This document shows positions 8,601-17,676 of a stretch of DNA of 64,000 bases, one piece after another (position 1 is the stretch's first letter; each line of letters begins with the position of its first letter). The notes under the pieces are model-generated. The model did no database searches, was not told the origin of the DNA, and saw only the letters and a list, made by a program, of their open reading frames with translations. Source of the DNA: CAVOAK01 sp965217615 (GTDB lineage: Bacteria > Pseudomonadota > Alphaproteobacteria > UBA8366 > CAVOAK01); NCBI GenBank assembly GCA_965217615.1, contig CBDCIT010000033.1, positions 27,444 to 91,443 on the forward strand, given 5' to 3'. Both the position numbers and the translations under genes were made by a program.

Positions 8601-9837
8601 AGCGCAACAGCTCGACCGGATCGAGCCGCGCTGCGCGCCAGGCCGGATAGATTGACGCAAGAAACGACAGAGTGAGCGCCATGACGACGACCATTACGAC
8701 TTCCGCGTTGTCGATCTTGGCAGGCAGCTGTGAGAGGAAATAGATCTCAGCCTGGAACAGATCGACGTTAGAGAATACTTCGATCCAACGCCGTATCGTC
8801 TCGATATTCAGCGCGAAGGCGATGCCGAGCCCGCTTCCAACGACCGTTCCGACCACGCCGACACTGGCGCCCGTAATAAAGAAGATGCGGAGGATCATGA
8901 TCCTCGTGGCACCCAGCGTGCGGAGGATTGCTATTCCCTTGCCCTTGTCGTTTACCAGCATGATCTGGCTCGACACGATATTGAAGGCGGCGATAAGGAT
9001 TATCAGCGTCAAAATGAGGAACATGACGTTGCGCTCGACCTGAAGCGCGGTGAAGAAACTGGAATGCACCTGCTGCCAGTCCCGCACATAGCCGATTCCG
9101 CCCAATTCTTCGATAATTTTGGCCCGCAAGGCTCCCGCTTGGTCGGCATCTTCGAGGACGACTTCGAGGGAAGAGACGCCGTCACGCAGTTTGAAGAACT
9201 TCTGCGCCAGTGGGAGGGGCATGTATATGAAGTTATTGTCATATTCGAACATGCCGATCTCGACGATACCGATCACGCGGTAGGCCTTCATGCGCGGTAC
9301 GGTACCAAACGCGCTCGGGTTGCCGCGTGGCGATATCAGCGTAACGTGATCACCGACCGAGAGTGCCATGCGACGCACCAACCGCGAGCCTAGGAATACG
9401 CCGTCGCCTCTGGCAAAACTCTCGATCGAACCAGCCTTTAGGTTCTCCGCCAAAATTGGCTTAGCGGCGAAATCCGACGCCCGAAGCGCGCGCACAATTG
9501 CACCCGATGCGATATTGTTCGCGCTGGCCAGGACTTGACTCTCGATGATCGGCGTCACCTCGGTAACGCCTTCAGTGCCGCGCACACGGGCAGCCAAGAC
9601 ATCGAAGTCGACCAGCTGGCGCTCGGTGGCCGCAATGTTGATATGGCCATTGAGGCCGAGTACGCGCGTCAACAGCTCTTCACGGAAACCATTCATCACG
9701 GCCATAACAATGATCAGTGTTGCCACGCCCAGGGTGATTCCCAGCAGCGAAAACCAGGCAATTATCGATATGAATCCCTCTTGGCGCCTCGCCCGGAGGT
9801 AGCGAAAGGCGACGAGCCGCTCGAAGGCCGAAAACAC
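8593..9837 (-). CDS. lolC: lipoprotein-releasing system permease, LolC/LolE family
   Basis: The 414-residue permease has one N-terminal membrane helix (about residues 22-50), a large periplasmic domain, and three C-terminal helices, the FtsX/MacB-like layout of LolC and LolE. Alphaproteobacteria usually have one such gene next to lolD, so it probably acts as a homodimer; LolC versus LolE cannot be told apart here. A GTG start at 9835-9837 follows the proS stop (TAG at 9842-9844) by four bases, suggesting coupling. It overlaps lolD by 8 bases. Confidence 0.92.
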   Translation of the reverse strand: MFSAFERLVAFRYLRARRQEGFISIIAWFSLLGITLGVATLIIVMAVMNGFREELLTRVLGLNGHINIAATERQLVDFDVLAARVRGTEGVTEVTPIIESQVLASANNIASGAIVRALRASDFAAKPILAENLKAGSIESFARGDGVFLGSRLVRRMALSVGDHVTLISPRGNPSAFGTVPRMKAYRVIGIVEIGMFEYDNNFIYMPLPLAQKFFKLRDGVSSLEVVLEDADQAGALRAKIIEELGGIGYVRDWQQVHSSFFTALQVERNVMFLILTLIILIAAFNIVSSQIMLVNDKGKGIAILRTLGATRIMILRIFFITGASVGVVGTVVGSGLGIAFALNIETIRRWIEVFSNVDLFQAEIYFLSQLPAKIDNAEVVMVVVMALTLSFLASIYPAWRAARLDPVELLRYE

Positions 9838-9841
9838 GGTG

Positions 9842-11164
9842 CTATTTCCCCGTCAGGCGCGGCAATGCGGCCTCGATCGCGAGTTCTTCGCGTTCGCCGG
9901 TGCGCCGGTTCCGCACCTCTACTTTGCCCTCGGCTAGGTTGCGTGGACCAACGACGAGTTGCCAAGGCAAGCCAATCAGCTCCATTTCGGCAAACTTCAC
10001 GCCGGCGCGCTCGTCACGATCGTCATACAGCACGTCGATATCTTGCGCTTGGAGTGCTGCATAGAAATCCTCGCATTGCTTGTCGCAGACCTCGTCGCCG
10101 ACCTTGAGGTTGATCAAACCAACGTGGAACGGCGCCACGCTTTCGGGCCAAATAATACCCGCTTCATCGTGGTTTGCTTCGATAATTGCGCCAACCAGGC
10201 GCGACACGCCAATCCCGTAGGAACCCATATGGACGGGGACCTGCCCGCCCTCTTGCGTTGTCACCAAGGCACCTAGTTTCTCCGAGTATTTTGTCCCGAA
10301 GAAGAAGACGTGCCCGACCTCGATGCCGCGTGCTTCGATACGGTCCTTAGCCGGGACTTCCGCAGCGAATCGCGCGTTGTCGTGCTTGTCGTCGGTAGCC
10401 GCGTAGGGTGCGGTCCAGCTGTCGACCATCGGCTGTAAGTCGGCCTGATAGTCGATATTCTCGTTCAAGACGTCCCATTCGGTCAGTTCGCGATGGCAAA
10501 ACACGCTGCTTTCACCGGTTTCGGCCAGAGTTATGAACTCGTGGCTCAATTCGCCGCCGATCGGGCCGGTATCCGCGCGCATCGGGATCGCTTTCAGACC
10601 CATCCGGGCGAAGGTCCGCAGATAGCTTGCGAACATCTTGTTATAGGCAACGCGTCCCCTCGCCTCATCGAGATCGAATGAGTAGGCGTCCTTCATGTAA
10701 AACTCGCGGCCGCGCATGATGCCGAACCGCGGCCGGATCTCGTCGCGGAACTTCCACTGTATATGGTAGAGGTTCTTCGGAAGGTCCCGATAGCTCTTAA
10801 TCTCTTGTGCGAAAATATCAGTGATAAGCTCTTCATTTGTAGGGCCATAAAGCATTTCATGTTCGTGGCGATCTCGGATACGAAGCATCTCTTTTCCGTA
10901 GTCGTCATAGCGCCCCGATTTAACCCAAAGGTCGGCCGACTGGATCGTCGGCATAAGCATTTCCTGAGCGCCCGACGCGTCTTGTTCCTCGCGTACTATC
11001 TGCTCGATCCGCTTAAGGACGTTGAAGCCAAGTGGCAGCCAGGAATAGATGCCAGCGCTTGATTGGCGAATCATGCCAGCGCGCAACATCAGCCGATGCG
11101 AGACAATTTGCGCCTCGCTGGGGTTTTCCCGGAGCGTCGGCAAGAAATAGCGGGTTAAACGCAT
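9842..11164 (-). CDS. proS: prolyl-tRNA synthetase, short type without editing insertion
   Basis: A 440-residue class II synthetase that charges tRNA-Pro. Motif 2 (FRDEIRPRFGIMRGREFYMKD) and motif 3 (GSYGIGVSRLVGAIIE) are both present, followed by an anticodon-binding domain. E. coli ProS is about 570 residues because of the INS editing domain between motifs 2 and 3; that domain is absent here, as is typical of alphaproteobacteria, which rely on free-standing deacylases to clear Ala-tRNA-Pro. The ATG is at 11162-11164. It leads the proS-lolCE-lolD run. Confidence 0.96.
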   Translation of the reverse strand: MRLTRYFLPTLRENPSEAQIVSHRLMLRAGMIRQSSAGIYSWLPLGFNVLKRIEQIVREEQDASGAQEMLMPTIQSADLWVKSGRYDDYGKEMLRIRDRHEHEMLYGPTNEELITDIFAQEIKSYRDLPKNLYHIQWKFRDEIRPRFGIMRGREFYMKDAYSFDLDEARGRVAYNKMFASYLRTFARMGLKAIPMRADTGPIGGELSHEFITLAETGESSVFCHRELTEWDVLNENIDYQADLQPMVDSWTAPYAATDDKHDNARFAAEVPAKDRIEARGIEVGHVFFFGTKYSEKLGALVTTQEGGQVPVHMGSYGIGVSRLVGAIIEANHDEAGIIWPESVAPFHVGLINLKVGDEVCDKQCEDFYAALQAQDIDVLYDDRDERAGVKFAEMELIGLPWQLVVGPRNLAEGKVEVRNRRTGEREELAIEAALPRLTGK

Positions 11165-11257
11165 ATCAACGGTTTGCTGCCACGAGCTCGGATCCGCTAC
11201 GGTGCGGTCGCTGGAATTTAGGTAACCGGCCGCCGCTTGTCTATTTGCAAACAGACG

Positions 11258-11707
11258 CTATTTTCTCGAACCCATGATTTCCTGGCACTTCGCCGCAAGC
11301 ACAGCTAGGTCGTCGTCGCCCATCGGCTGGCCGTTGAAGGTTATTTTTCGCCGGTTGATATCGTAGCGTATCTTGCCGACCGACAGCGAAGTCTCGCCAA
11401 ACTTGCTCTTCGAAGTTCCGCTCAGCGGGTTAAAGGCGATGTCGAACTCCAGGACGTCGGGCAACGGTATCGCGAGCGTGCTACCGGCCAGATCCGCCGG
11501 CACCACGGGTCTCCCATGTGCCTCAACTCCTGCCTTGTAGGCTACGTCGTCTGCGGGAACGTGTTGGACGACACGTGCGCAGTCTTTCTTGGTGATCTGC
11601 ACTTTCACCGACTCTTGTGCGGGCGCCTTGGAGGACGCGGCAACGGCGATTACCAGACCTAGCACGAGTGTGAGCGCTCTCATGTCCCATTGTAATGCAG
11701 CCTTCAT
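11258..11707 (-). CDS. small exported protein of unknown function
   Basis: The 149-residue protein begins with a clear Sec signal peptide (hydrophobic core LTLVLGLVIAVAAS, likely cleavage after APAQ). Counting from the internal Met9 (ATG at 11681-11683) the signal would have ideal length, so either start is possible. The mature part is about 115 residues with no motif I recognise and two cysteines, one near its start and one near its C-terminus. It is a single gene with 93 bases to proS and about 300 bases upstream, so it probably has its own promoter. Confidence 0.7.
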   Translation of the reverse strand: MKAALQWDMRALTLVLGLVIAVAASSKAPAQESVKVQITKKDCARVVQHVPADDVAYKAGVEAHGRPVVPADLAGSTLAIPLPDVLEFDIAFNPLSGTSKSKFGETSLSVGKIRYDINRRKITFNGQPMGDDDLAVLAAKCQEIMGSRK

Positions 11708-11967
11708 GCCGCGACCAAATTCGGACTCTCTGGGGTCGATCCGATGTCAGATCCGGCGACACAAAAGTGATTGTAAAAATGCATCGAGTCGCAAGAAAAT
11801 GGATGACGCCAGGGAGCCAGTTTTGTAGACTTGGGAAGCGCGTAAAAACATGCTGTTTGAATGCGCGGCCAAGGTTCAGGGAGTAAGAAAGCGGCTATAT
11901 AAAATGGCCGGTTTAAAGCGGGAGCGGAACGTAACCCACTGAATTAAAAAAAATACTAATGCGTTCG

Positions 11968-12003
11968 GGCAAGGGTTCAGCAATGAATGCTTGCCGTTTT
12001 TTT
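11968..12003 (+). terminator. strong intrinsic terminator on the plus strand with no plus-strand gene before it
   Basis: GGCAAG (11968-11973) pairs with CTTGCC (11990-11995). Inside, TTCA and TGAA can pair around a GCAA tetraloop, and the hairpin is followed by GTTTTTTT. This is a textbook rho-independent terminator on the plus strand, yet all annotated genes for tens of kilobases are on the minus strand. On the minus strand the same hairpin follows the tag stop codon at once, but the T-run there is about 14 bases away, so it is a weaker minus-strand terminator. Confidence 0.65.
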
Positions 12004-12565
12004 ATCTATCGCCTCCCCAAAAGCTTGCCTCGACCGACATCCATGGCGCCCCGAGTTTGGCAATTCGCGCATGTGCCGGGCAGTCAGGGCGGTGCGCGCC
12101 GGGCAGATAGCCAAGACTCATGAGGAATTCACCGGTAATTTCGCCGCCGGTGAAGCGAAATGTCTGTTTAAACAACTTGACCCAGTCATCTTTCCTAAGT
12201 GGATGATACGCATCCAACCAAGCTTTGAAACCGCCATCGCCGCTCCGCATTGCGCGTATGGTCTGGGCATTTGCGATCACAGCGTCGACCTTCAGGCGAT
12301 TGCGGATGATCCCGGCGTCGGCGAGAAGTCGCGTCCGCTCGCGTGATCCATATTCGGCGACGCGGTCAACGTCGAAGCCGTCGAATGCGGTGACGAACGC
12401 TGCTCGTTTTTTCAGTATCGTCAGCCAGGAGAGTCCGGCCTGATTTATTTCCAGGACGAGCCGCTCGAAAAGGACCGATTCTTCGCTGGCCGGAAAACCA
12501 TATTCGGTGTCGTGATAAGGGCCGTGATAGGGGTGGCCGCCCGCAAAGTCGCAGTACCAGCTCAT
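12002..12565 (-). CDS. tag: DNA-3-methyladenine glycosylase I
   Basis: The 187-residue Tag/HhH-GPD family protein removes 3-methyladenine from alkylated DNA. The N-terminus CDFAGGHPYHGPYHDTEYG and the C-terminal GAHRPDCPAH segment supply the Cys and His residues of the Tag zinc site. I chose the ATG at 12563-12565 because it overlaps the DUF1467 stop as ATGA and gives the family N-terminus. The hairpin beginning just after the stop codon is described separately. Confidence 0.93.
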   Translation of the reverse strand: MSWYCDFAGGHPYHGPYHDTEYGFPASEESVLFERLVLEINQAGLSWLTILKKRAAFVTAFDGFDVDRVAEYGSRERTRLLADAGIIRNRLKVDAVIANAQTIRAMRSGDGGFKAWLDAYHPLRKDDWVKLFKQTFRFTGGEITGEFLMSLGYLPGAHRPDCPAHARIAKLGAPWMSVEASFWGGDR

Positions 12566-12804
12566 CCTACGGTGCCCCGAAAACTGATCCAGCCGGACTC
12601 GATTACGCCCCAAACCAAGAGGAATACAAGCGCTGAAATACCCGTTGTAATCAGGAATTTCAGACCGATGCGCGGCCTAGCCGGCGCGCTCGCAACATGG
12701 CCTGCTTCGGGGTTATCACGCGGCCGGTTGCCCCACGGAAGAACCATGAACAAGACGAGCCACCAGATGATGGCGTAGGTTACAAAGCCGGTTACGAGGT
12801 TCAT
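12562..12804 (-). CDS. DUF1467 family small membrane protein
   Basis: An 80-residue protein with two predicted membrane helices (about residues 5-23 and 49-70), joined by a proline-rich loop starting PWGNRPRDN. The VLPWG motif after the first helix is typical of DUF1467, a family found next to mce and RNase J genes in alphaproteobacteria. Its function is unknown. It is sandwiched with a 3-base gap to mce and a 4-base overlap with tag, so it is part of that transcript. Confidence 0.88.
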   Translation of the reverse strand: MNLVTGFVTYAIIWWLVLFMVLPWGNRPRDNPEAGHVASAPARPRIGLKFLITTGISALVFLLVWGVIESGWISFRGTVG

Positions 12805-12807
12805 CCG

Positions 12808-13212
12808 TCAGGCCTGTTCCAATTCTATCAGAGTCCCGCAGAAATCCTTGGGATGGAGGAACAGCACCGGTTTGCCGTGCGCACCAACTTCCGGCTCACC
12901 GCTGCCCAATACCCGTGCACCCGAATGGACGAGGCGGTCGCGCGCCGCGGCGATATCTTCAACTTCGTAACAGACATGGTAAATACCGCCGTCTGGATGG
13001 CGTGCGAGGAACTTCGTAATGGGTGAATTCGAGCCATGCGGCGTGATGAGTTCAATCCGCGTATTTTCAAGGTCGACAAAGACGACGGTTACGCCGTGTA
13101 CCGGTTGATCGTGCCGGCTCGATACTTTCGCGCCGAGCGTGTCTCTGTAGGTTGCCGCCGCCGCGTCCAGATCCGGCACCGCGATAGCAACATGGTTGAG
13201 GCGTCCAATCAT
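12808..13212 (-). CDS. mce: methylmalonyl-CoA epimerase
   Basis: The 134-residue vicinal-oxygen-chelate protein interconverts (R)- and (S)-methylmalonyl-CoA in propionyl-CoA and odd-chain or branched amino acid catabolism. It has the metal-ligand pattern of the family: His7 in LNHVAIAVPDL, a central His in GGIYHVCYEV near residue 79, and the C-terminal Glu in GTLIELEQ. The mutase is not in the window. It lies between RNase J and DUF1467 in an order common in alphaproteobacteria. Confidence 0.93.
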   Translation of the reverse strand: MIGRLNHVAIAVPDLDAAAATYRDTLGAKVSSRHDQPVHGVTVVFVDLENTRIELITPHGSNSPITKFLARHPDGGIYHVCYEVEDIAAARDRLVHSGARVLGSGEPEVGAHGKPVLFLHPKDFCGTLIELEQA

Positions 13213-13267
13213 GTGAACCCGTAGTAACCGTTGCGATATCCTCGAATCATGCTCGTTTCAGCAGGGT

Positions 13268-14698
13268 TCATTCTCCGACCTCCGCCAGGTCTTTCTCCCT
13301 GCGCGCCGCTACACTCGCCGGAACAATGTTTGGCGCGAGTTTGACCAGTTTGCCTCGCTCGACGCCCAGCCGTCCGGTAGGGACTCGGCCTACAACCTGT
13401 GCAAGACCTGGCGCAAGCTTAACCAAATCGCCATTTTCAATCCGCAGAACGTTGGGCACCTTGCAGTCGCGCGCGAGCGCCACGTGCGCGTCCAAATGCG
13501 CGGGCTCGCCATGAACCGGTATTGCCACCTGTGGCCGCAACCACCCATACATCTGGATCAATTCATCGCGTGCGGGATGGCCGGAGACGTGAACAAATTC
13601 GTCACCGGTGGCGATGACCTCGATACCCATTTCCCGCAACCGGGTCTGCAATCGCTCAATCGGTGCTTCGTTGCCAGGGATAATCCGACTTGAAAAGACC
13701 GCCGCATCACCTGCGTCAAGCGCAATCTCCGGGTGGTGTCCCGCCGCAATCCGAGGCAGTGCCGCACGCGGTTCGCCTTGGCTACCGGTGCAGATCAACA
13801 GAACCCTGTCGCGTGGAAGATAACTTGCTTCGTCCGGCGTGAGGAACGTGGGCGTATCGGACAAATAGCCGTTCTCCCGCGCCGCATCATGCATTCGCCA
13901 GAGGCTTCGACCGACCAAGGCTGCGTGACGGCCATTCGCTTCGGCAACATGCGCCAACGTCTCCAGGCGTGCGATGTTGCTGGCGAAACATCCAACGACC
14001 ACGCGTTGTTCGAAGCGGCCGATCAGGTCAACCAGACTTTGCCTGAGGTCCGCCTCCGAGCCCGACCGGCCAGCAACCAGCGCGTTGGTGGAATCGCAAA
14101 TCGTTACGAGAACGCCGGATTTTCCGACGTCGATAAGCGCCTGCTCGTCCGCGGACGGCCCGATCAGCGGATCAGGATCGAGTTTCCAGTCGCCGGTATG
14201 GACGATCGTGCCAACGGGCGTGCGGATGACGACTGCATTCGGCTCCGGTATCGAGTGTGTGAGGGTCACTAGCTCAATTGCAAATGGTCCAACGTCGAAT
14301 CGGCTCGACATCGGCAGCTTCGTGATCCCCGCTTGTTTTGCAATGCCTGCCTGTCTCAACTTTCGCGTAACAACGCTTATCGTAAACGATGTGGCGAAAA
14401 TTGGACATCGTAGACGTGGCCAAAGATATGGCACGGCGCCAATGTGATCTTCGTGGGCGTGCGTAAGCACGAGGCCCGCCAGTTCGCCGCGGCGCCCCGA
14501 GATGAAGTCCGGATCAGGCATTATGACGTCGTGCCCATAGACGGCTTTGTCGCGAAACATGACACCCAAATCCACCATCAGCCACTTTCCCGCATGGCCG
14601 TAGAGATTGAGGTTCATGCCAATTTCACCGGTTCCGCCGAGCGGGACAAAAAGTAGTTCTTCCGCGCCGGGCGCACCGCCGGGGAGGAAGTCCGTCAA
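13268..14698 (-). CDS. rnj: ribonuclease J, short form
   Basis: A metallo-beta-lactamase/beta-CASP ribonuclease. It carries PLGGTGEIGMN near the N-terminus, the zinc motif HAHEDHIG, the CDSTNA motif, and VSGHPARDEL and PVHGEP toward the end. It would act in 5'-to-3' and endonucleolytic RNA decay and maturation. At about 476 residues it lacks most of the C-terminal domain of typical RNase J (about 550). I prefer the TTG at 14696-14698, which overlaps the coaX stop as TTGA; a GTG at 14720-14722 is an alternative eight codons longer. Neither has a strong ribosome binding site. Confidence 0.9.
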   Translation of the reverse strand: MTDFLPGGAPGAEELLFVPLGGTGEIGMNLNLYGHAGKWLMVDLGVMFRDKAVYGHDVIMPDPDFISGRRGELAGLVLTHAHEDHIGAVPYLWPRLRCPIFATSFTISVVTRKLRQAGIAKQAGITKLPMSSRFDVGPFAIELVTLTHSIPEPNAVVIRTPVGTIVHTGDWKLDPDPLIGPSADEQALIDVGKSGVLVTICDSTNALVAGRSGSEADLRQSLVDLIGRFEQRVVVGCFASNIARLETLAHVAEANGRHAALVGRSLWRMHDAARENGYLSDTPTFLTPDEASYLPRDRVLLICTGSQGEPRAALPRIAAGHHPEIALDAGDAAVFSSRIIPGNEAPIERLQTRLREMGIEVIATGDEFVHVSGHPARDELIQMYGWLRPQVAIPVHGEPAHLDAHVALARDCKVPNVLRIENGDLVKLAPGLAQVVGRVPTGRLGVERGKLVKLAPNIVPASVAARREKDLAEVGE

Positions 14699-15462
14699 CG
14701 ATTGCGCTCGTAGATCATACACAGCCCGCGGATGGTCATATCGGGATCGGATTGCTGGATGACTTCGGTCGCATCGGTGAACAAAGGCGCCAGACCGCCG
14801 GTCGCAACGACCCCCATGGCGTCGCCATACTCAGCCCGAATTCGCGCCACAAGGCCCTCGATCATGCCCACATAGCCCCAATATAACCCTGATTGCATGG
14901 CGGTTTCCGTCGACCTGCCGATGATTTGGCTGGTCGGTTTTATCTCGACCCGCGGCAACTTGGCCGCACGCATGTGCAGCGCTTCGAGCGAAAGGTTGAT
15001 GCCTGGCGCGAAGACGCTGCCGCGGTAATTCCCGTCGCCGTCGATGACATCGAAGGTCGTCGCAGTACCGAAGTCGATGACGATAAGCGGTCCCTTGTGT
15101 CGGCCGTAGGCCCCAACCGCGTTTGCAAGTCGATCGGCGCCGACTTGATCTGGCCGGTCGATCAATATCTCAATACCAAGTTTTACACCGTCCTCACCGA
15201 CAACGATCGGCGGCGTTTCTGAAATGCTCTGGCAAAGCGCAACCAAACTGTCCATGGCATCTGGAACGACGCAGGAGATAATTGAGCCGGCAATTTGGTC
15301 GCGCTCGACGCCTTCCGTTTCCATCAGTTGCGAGAGCCAGACCATGTATTCGTCGGCAGTGCGCCGTGGATTGGTTTCACACCGCCAGAGCGCGCGCGTC
15401 GCTTCGCCGTCGCACAGCGCAAACTTCGTGTTGGTATTACCGGTGTCGATGACAAGAAGCAC
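14695..15462 (-). CDS. coaX: type III pantothenate kinase
   Basis: The 255-residue CoaX catalyses the first step of coenzyme A synthesis. It has the N-terminal phosphate-binding DTGNTNTKF, the GADRLANAVGA pantothenate region, the IDFGTATTFDVI motif and the C-terminal ATGGLAPLF. The start is a GTG at 15460-15462, four bases after the birA stop. It overlaps the RNase J gene by a few bases, indicating translational coupling. Confidence 0.95.
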   Translation of the reverse strand: MLLVIDTGNTNTKFALCDGEATRALWRCETNPRRTADEYMVWLSQLMETEGVERDQIAGSIISCVVPDAMDSLVALCQSISETPPIVVGEDGVKLGIEILIDRPDQVGADRLANAVGAYGRHKGPLIVIDFGTATTFDVIDGDGNYRGSVFAPGINLSLEALHMRAAKLPRVEIKPTSQIIGRSTETAMQSGLYWGYVGMIEGLVARIRAEYGDAMGVVATGGLAPLFTDATEVIQQSDPDMTIRGLCMIYERNR

Positions 15463-15466
15463 GGCG

Positions 15467-16225
15467 CTAACCCGGGAGAAAAACGTCGCCGGCGGTTACC
15501 TTGCGCGTCTCACCGTCGGCTAGTTCAACGAGAAGCGTGCCGGTTTCATCCATGTCTGCAAACACCCCTTCAAACTCCTGGTTTTCGAGGCGCACGCGCA
15601 CAGGTCCGCCGATCCCAATGGCCCGTTCGAGCCAAGCGTCGCGAACCGGGCCGAAACCGTGCAAGCGCCACTTCTGCAACCAATCGAGAATGCGCCGCAG
15701 ATAGGCCTCAAGCACCGCGTCAACCGTCGCAACGCTGCAACCTTCCTCGATCAGATCCGTCGCCGGGTACAGGCCCGTTGTCGGATGACTGGTAATGTTG
15801 GCGCCACACCCAATGACAACCCACTGCGCATTGCCATCGCCCGGGGCCGCCGATTCAGACAAGATGCCGGCAGCTTTCTTGCCATTTATCAACACGTCGT
15901 TCGGCCATTTGAGACGGAGCTCGGCGCCGCGTGGCAAGAATTCGTCCAGCGCTTCGCAAATCGACAGCGAGGCCACGAAGGATAGGCCCGCAGCTTCCCC
16001 GGGCGGTTTGGCTGGCCGAAGAATAAGTGAGCAATACAGATTGCCCGGCGGAGAATGCCAGCTGCGTCCTTGGCGTCCACGCCCTTGCGTTTGCTCACCA
16101 GCCCAAACGAGGGTTCCCTCCTCCGCGCCTGCGATGGCGAGATGTTTGGCTTTGTCGTTTGTTGAGTCGACGGTATCGAGCCGAACCAACCGGATCGACT
16201 CCGGCAATTGGAGCTGATCAGTCAA
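15467..16225 (-). CDS. birA: biotin--[acetyl-CoA-carboxylase] ligase, catalytic form without HTH
   Basis: Group I biotin protein ligase of about 252 residues. The core has DTVDSTNDKA, the biotinyl-AMP loop EQTQGRGRQGRSW, and KWPNDVLINGKKAAGIL, followed by an SH3-like C-terminal domain. There is no N-terminal helix-turn-helix, so it should not repress a biotin operon. No ATG is available: I chose the TTG at 16223-16225 just after the nuoN stop; a TTG at 16289-16291 would overlap nuoN by 61 bases. Confidence 0.9.
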   Translation of the reverse strand: MTDQLQLPESIRLVRLDTVDSTNDKAKHLAIAGAEEGTLVWAGEQTQGRGRQGRSWHSPPGNLYCSLILRPAKPPGEAAGLSFVASLSICEALDEFLPRGAELRLKWPNDVLINGKKAAGILSESAAPGDGNAQWVVIGCGANITSHPTTGLYPATDLIEEGCSVATVDAVLEAYLRRILDWLQKWRLHGFGPVRDAWLERAIGIGGPVRVRLENQEFEGVFADMDETGTLLVELADGETRKVTAGDVFLPG

Positions 16226-16230
16226 GTCGG

Positions 16231-17676
16231 TTAACCCGTGAACAGCGCCGCGGCCGCTAATGCTGCGCCATCGATTATCGGCGTTGGCCAAACGATGAAG
16301 AACATGGTGCCGAATGCGGTAACCGCCATGACGAAGCCGACGGGCCTTGCCGTCTGTCGGTCCAGCGGCTCTACGGCCTCATCGAAATACATAACTTTGA
16401 TAATTCGCAGATAATAGTAAGCGCCGACAACACTGGCGATGACGCCGATAATCGCGAGGGTAAATAGTCCTTCCTGGATCGCAGCTAGGAACACATAAAG
16501 CTTCCCGAAAAATCCAGCCAAGGGCGGAATGCCGGCCATTGAAAACATGAAGATGAGCATTGCAAACGCCATCCGCGGATGAGATTTGCCAAAGCCGGCC
16601 AGATCGTCGATTTCTTCCACGGCTTGTCCGTTCTGCCGCATGCTGAGAATACAGGTGAAGGTGCCGACGTTCATCGCCAGATAGATCGACATATACACCA
16701 AGACTCCGTGCACACCGGCCTCGGTACCGGCGGCAAGACCAATCAAGGCAAAGCCCACATGGCCAATGGAAGAGTAGGCCATCAGACGTTTTATGTTGCT
16801 TTGTGCGATTGCCGCCAATGCGCCGAGGACCATCGAGGCGATCGAAATAGCGATGATGATCTGTTGCCATTCGGCAGCTAATCCGCCGAGCGGCCCGATC
16901 ATTGTACGCACGAGGAGGGCAATGGCGGCGATCTTTGGTGCAACCGAGAGGAACGCGGTGACCGGTGTCGGTGCGCCTTCGTATACGTCGGGGGTCCACA
17001 TGTGAAATGGAACAGCAGAGACCTTAAAGGCGAGACCGGCTGCCAGGAATACGAGCCCTACGACGACACCCAACGACGTCGGCTCGTTGCCACCAAACAG
17101 GCTGGCAAGTTGCGAAAATTGCGTCGTTCCGGCAAAGCCATAAATCATCGAACAGCCATAGAGCAGCAGACCCGAGGACAGGGCACCGAGAACGAAGTAT
17201 TTCAAGCCAGCTTCGCTCGAGCGAACCGTATCGCGCTGGAAAGCGGCAATCACGTAAAGCGACAGACTCTGCAATTCAAGCCCGAGATACAAGGCGATCA
17301 AGTCGTTGGCTGAAATCATCATCATCATGCCAACGGTTGCGAACAGTATGAGGATCGGGAACTCAAACCGCGCCATGCCTTCACGACGGGCAAAGTCCTG
17401 GCTGATGATGAGCGTCAGCAGCGTTCCCAAAAGCACCAAGACCTTCATGAACACTGTAAAACCGTCGATCGCGAACAGCCCACCAAACGTGATGACCGTC
17501 GTCCGTCCTTGGAGTACGACCAGTCCGAGTGCAACGCCAATTGCGAGCATGGCAAGGCCGGAAACGATGCGCATGGCGCGTTCTTCGCTCGCAAATACGC
17601 CGACCATCATCAGAAACATGGTGGCAACTGCGAGAAATATTTCCGGAATCGCCGGGAAAATGTCGGGAAGACTCAT
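16231..17676 (-). CDS. nuoN: NADH-quinone oxidoreductase subunit N
   Basis: A multi-spanning antiporter-like subunit (481 residues, about 14 helices) of the complex I membrane arm. It has the lysine-bearing transmembrane segments of the NuoL/M/N family, including KMLMAYSSIGHVGFALIG-type sequence around the conserved MAYSSIGH motif. The ATG at 17674-17676 overlaps the nuoM stop by one base and has GGAGG six bases upstream. The GTG one codon earlier is less well spaced. Confidence 0.95.
   Translation of the reverse strand: MSLPDIFPAIPEIFLAVATMFLMMVGVFASEERAMRIVSGLAMLAIGVALGLVVLQGRTTVITFGGLFAIDGFTVFMKVLVLLGTLLTLIISQDFARREGMARFEFPILILFATVGMMMMISANDLIALYLGLELQSLSLYVIAAFQRDTVRSSEAGLKYFVLGALSSGLLLYGCSMIYGFAGTTQFSQLASLFGGNEPTSLGVVVGLVFLAAGLAFKVSAVPFHMWTPDVYEGAPTPVTAFLSVAPKIAAIALLVRTMIGPLGGLAAEWQQIIIAISIASMVLGALAAIAQSNIKRLMAYSSIGHVGFALIGLAAGTEAGVHGVLVYMSIYLAMNVGTFTCILSMRQNGQAVEEIDDLAGFGKSHPRMAFAMLIFMFSMAGIPPLAGFFGKLYVFLAAIQEGLFTLAIIGVIASVVGAYYYLRIIKVMYFDEAVEPLDRQTARPVGFVMAVTAFGTMFFIVWPTPIIDGAALAAAALFTG

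Noticed and set aside
12225..12443. Plus-strand frames over tag that might extend to the orphan terminator
   Set aside because: They lie downstream of the terminator, not upstream, so they cannot use it.
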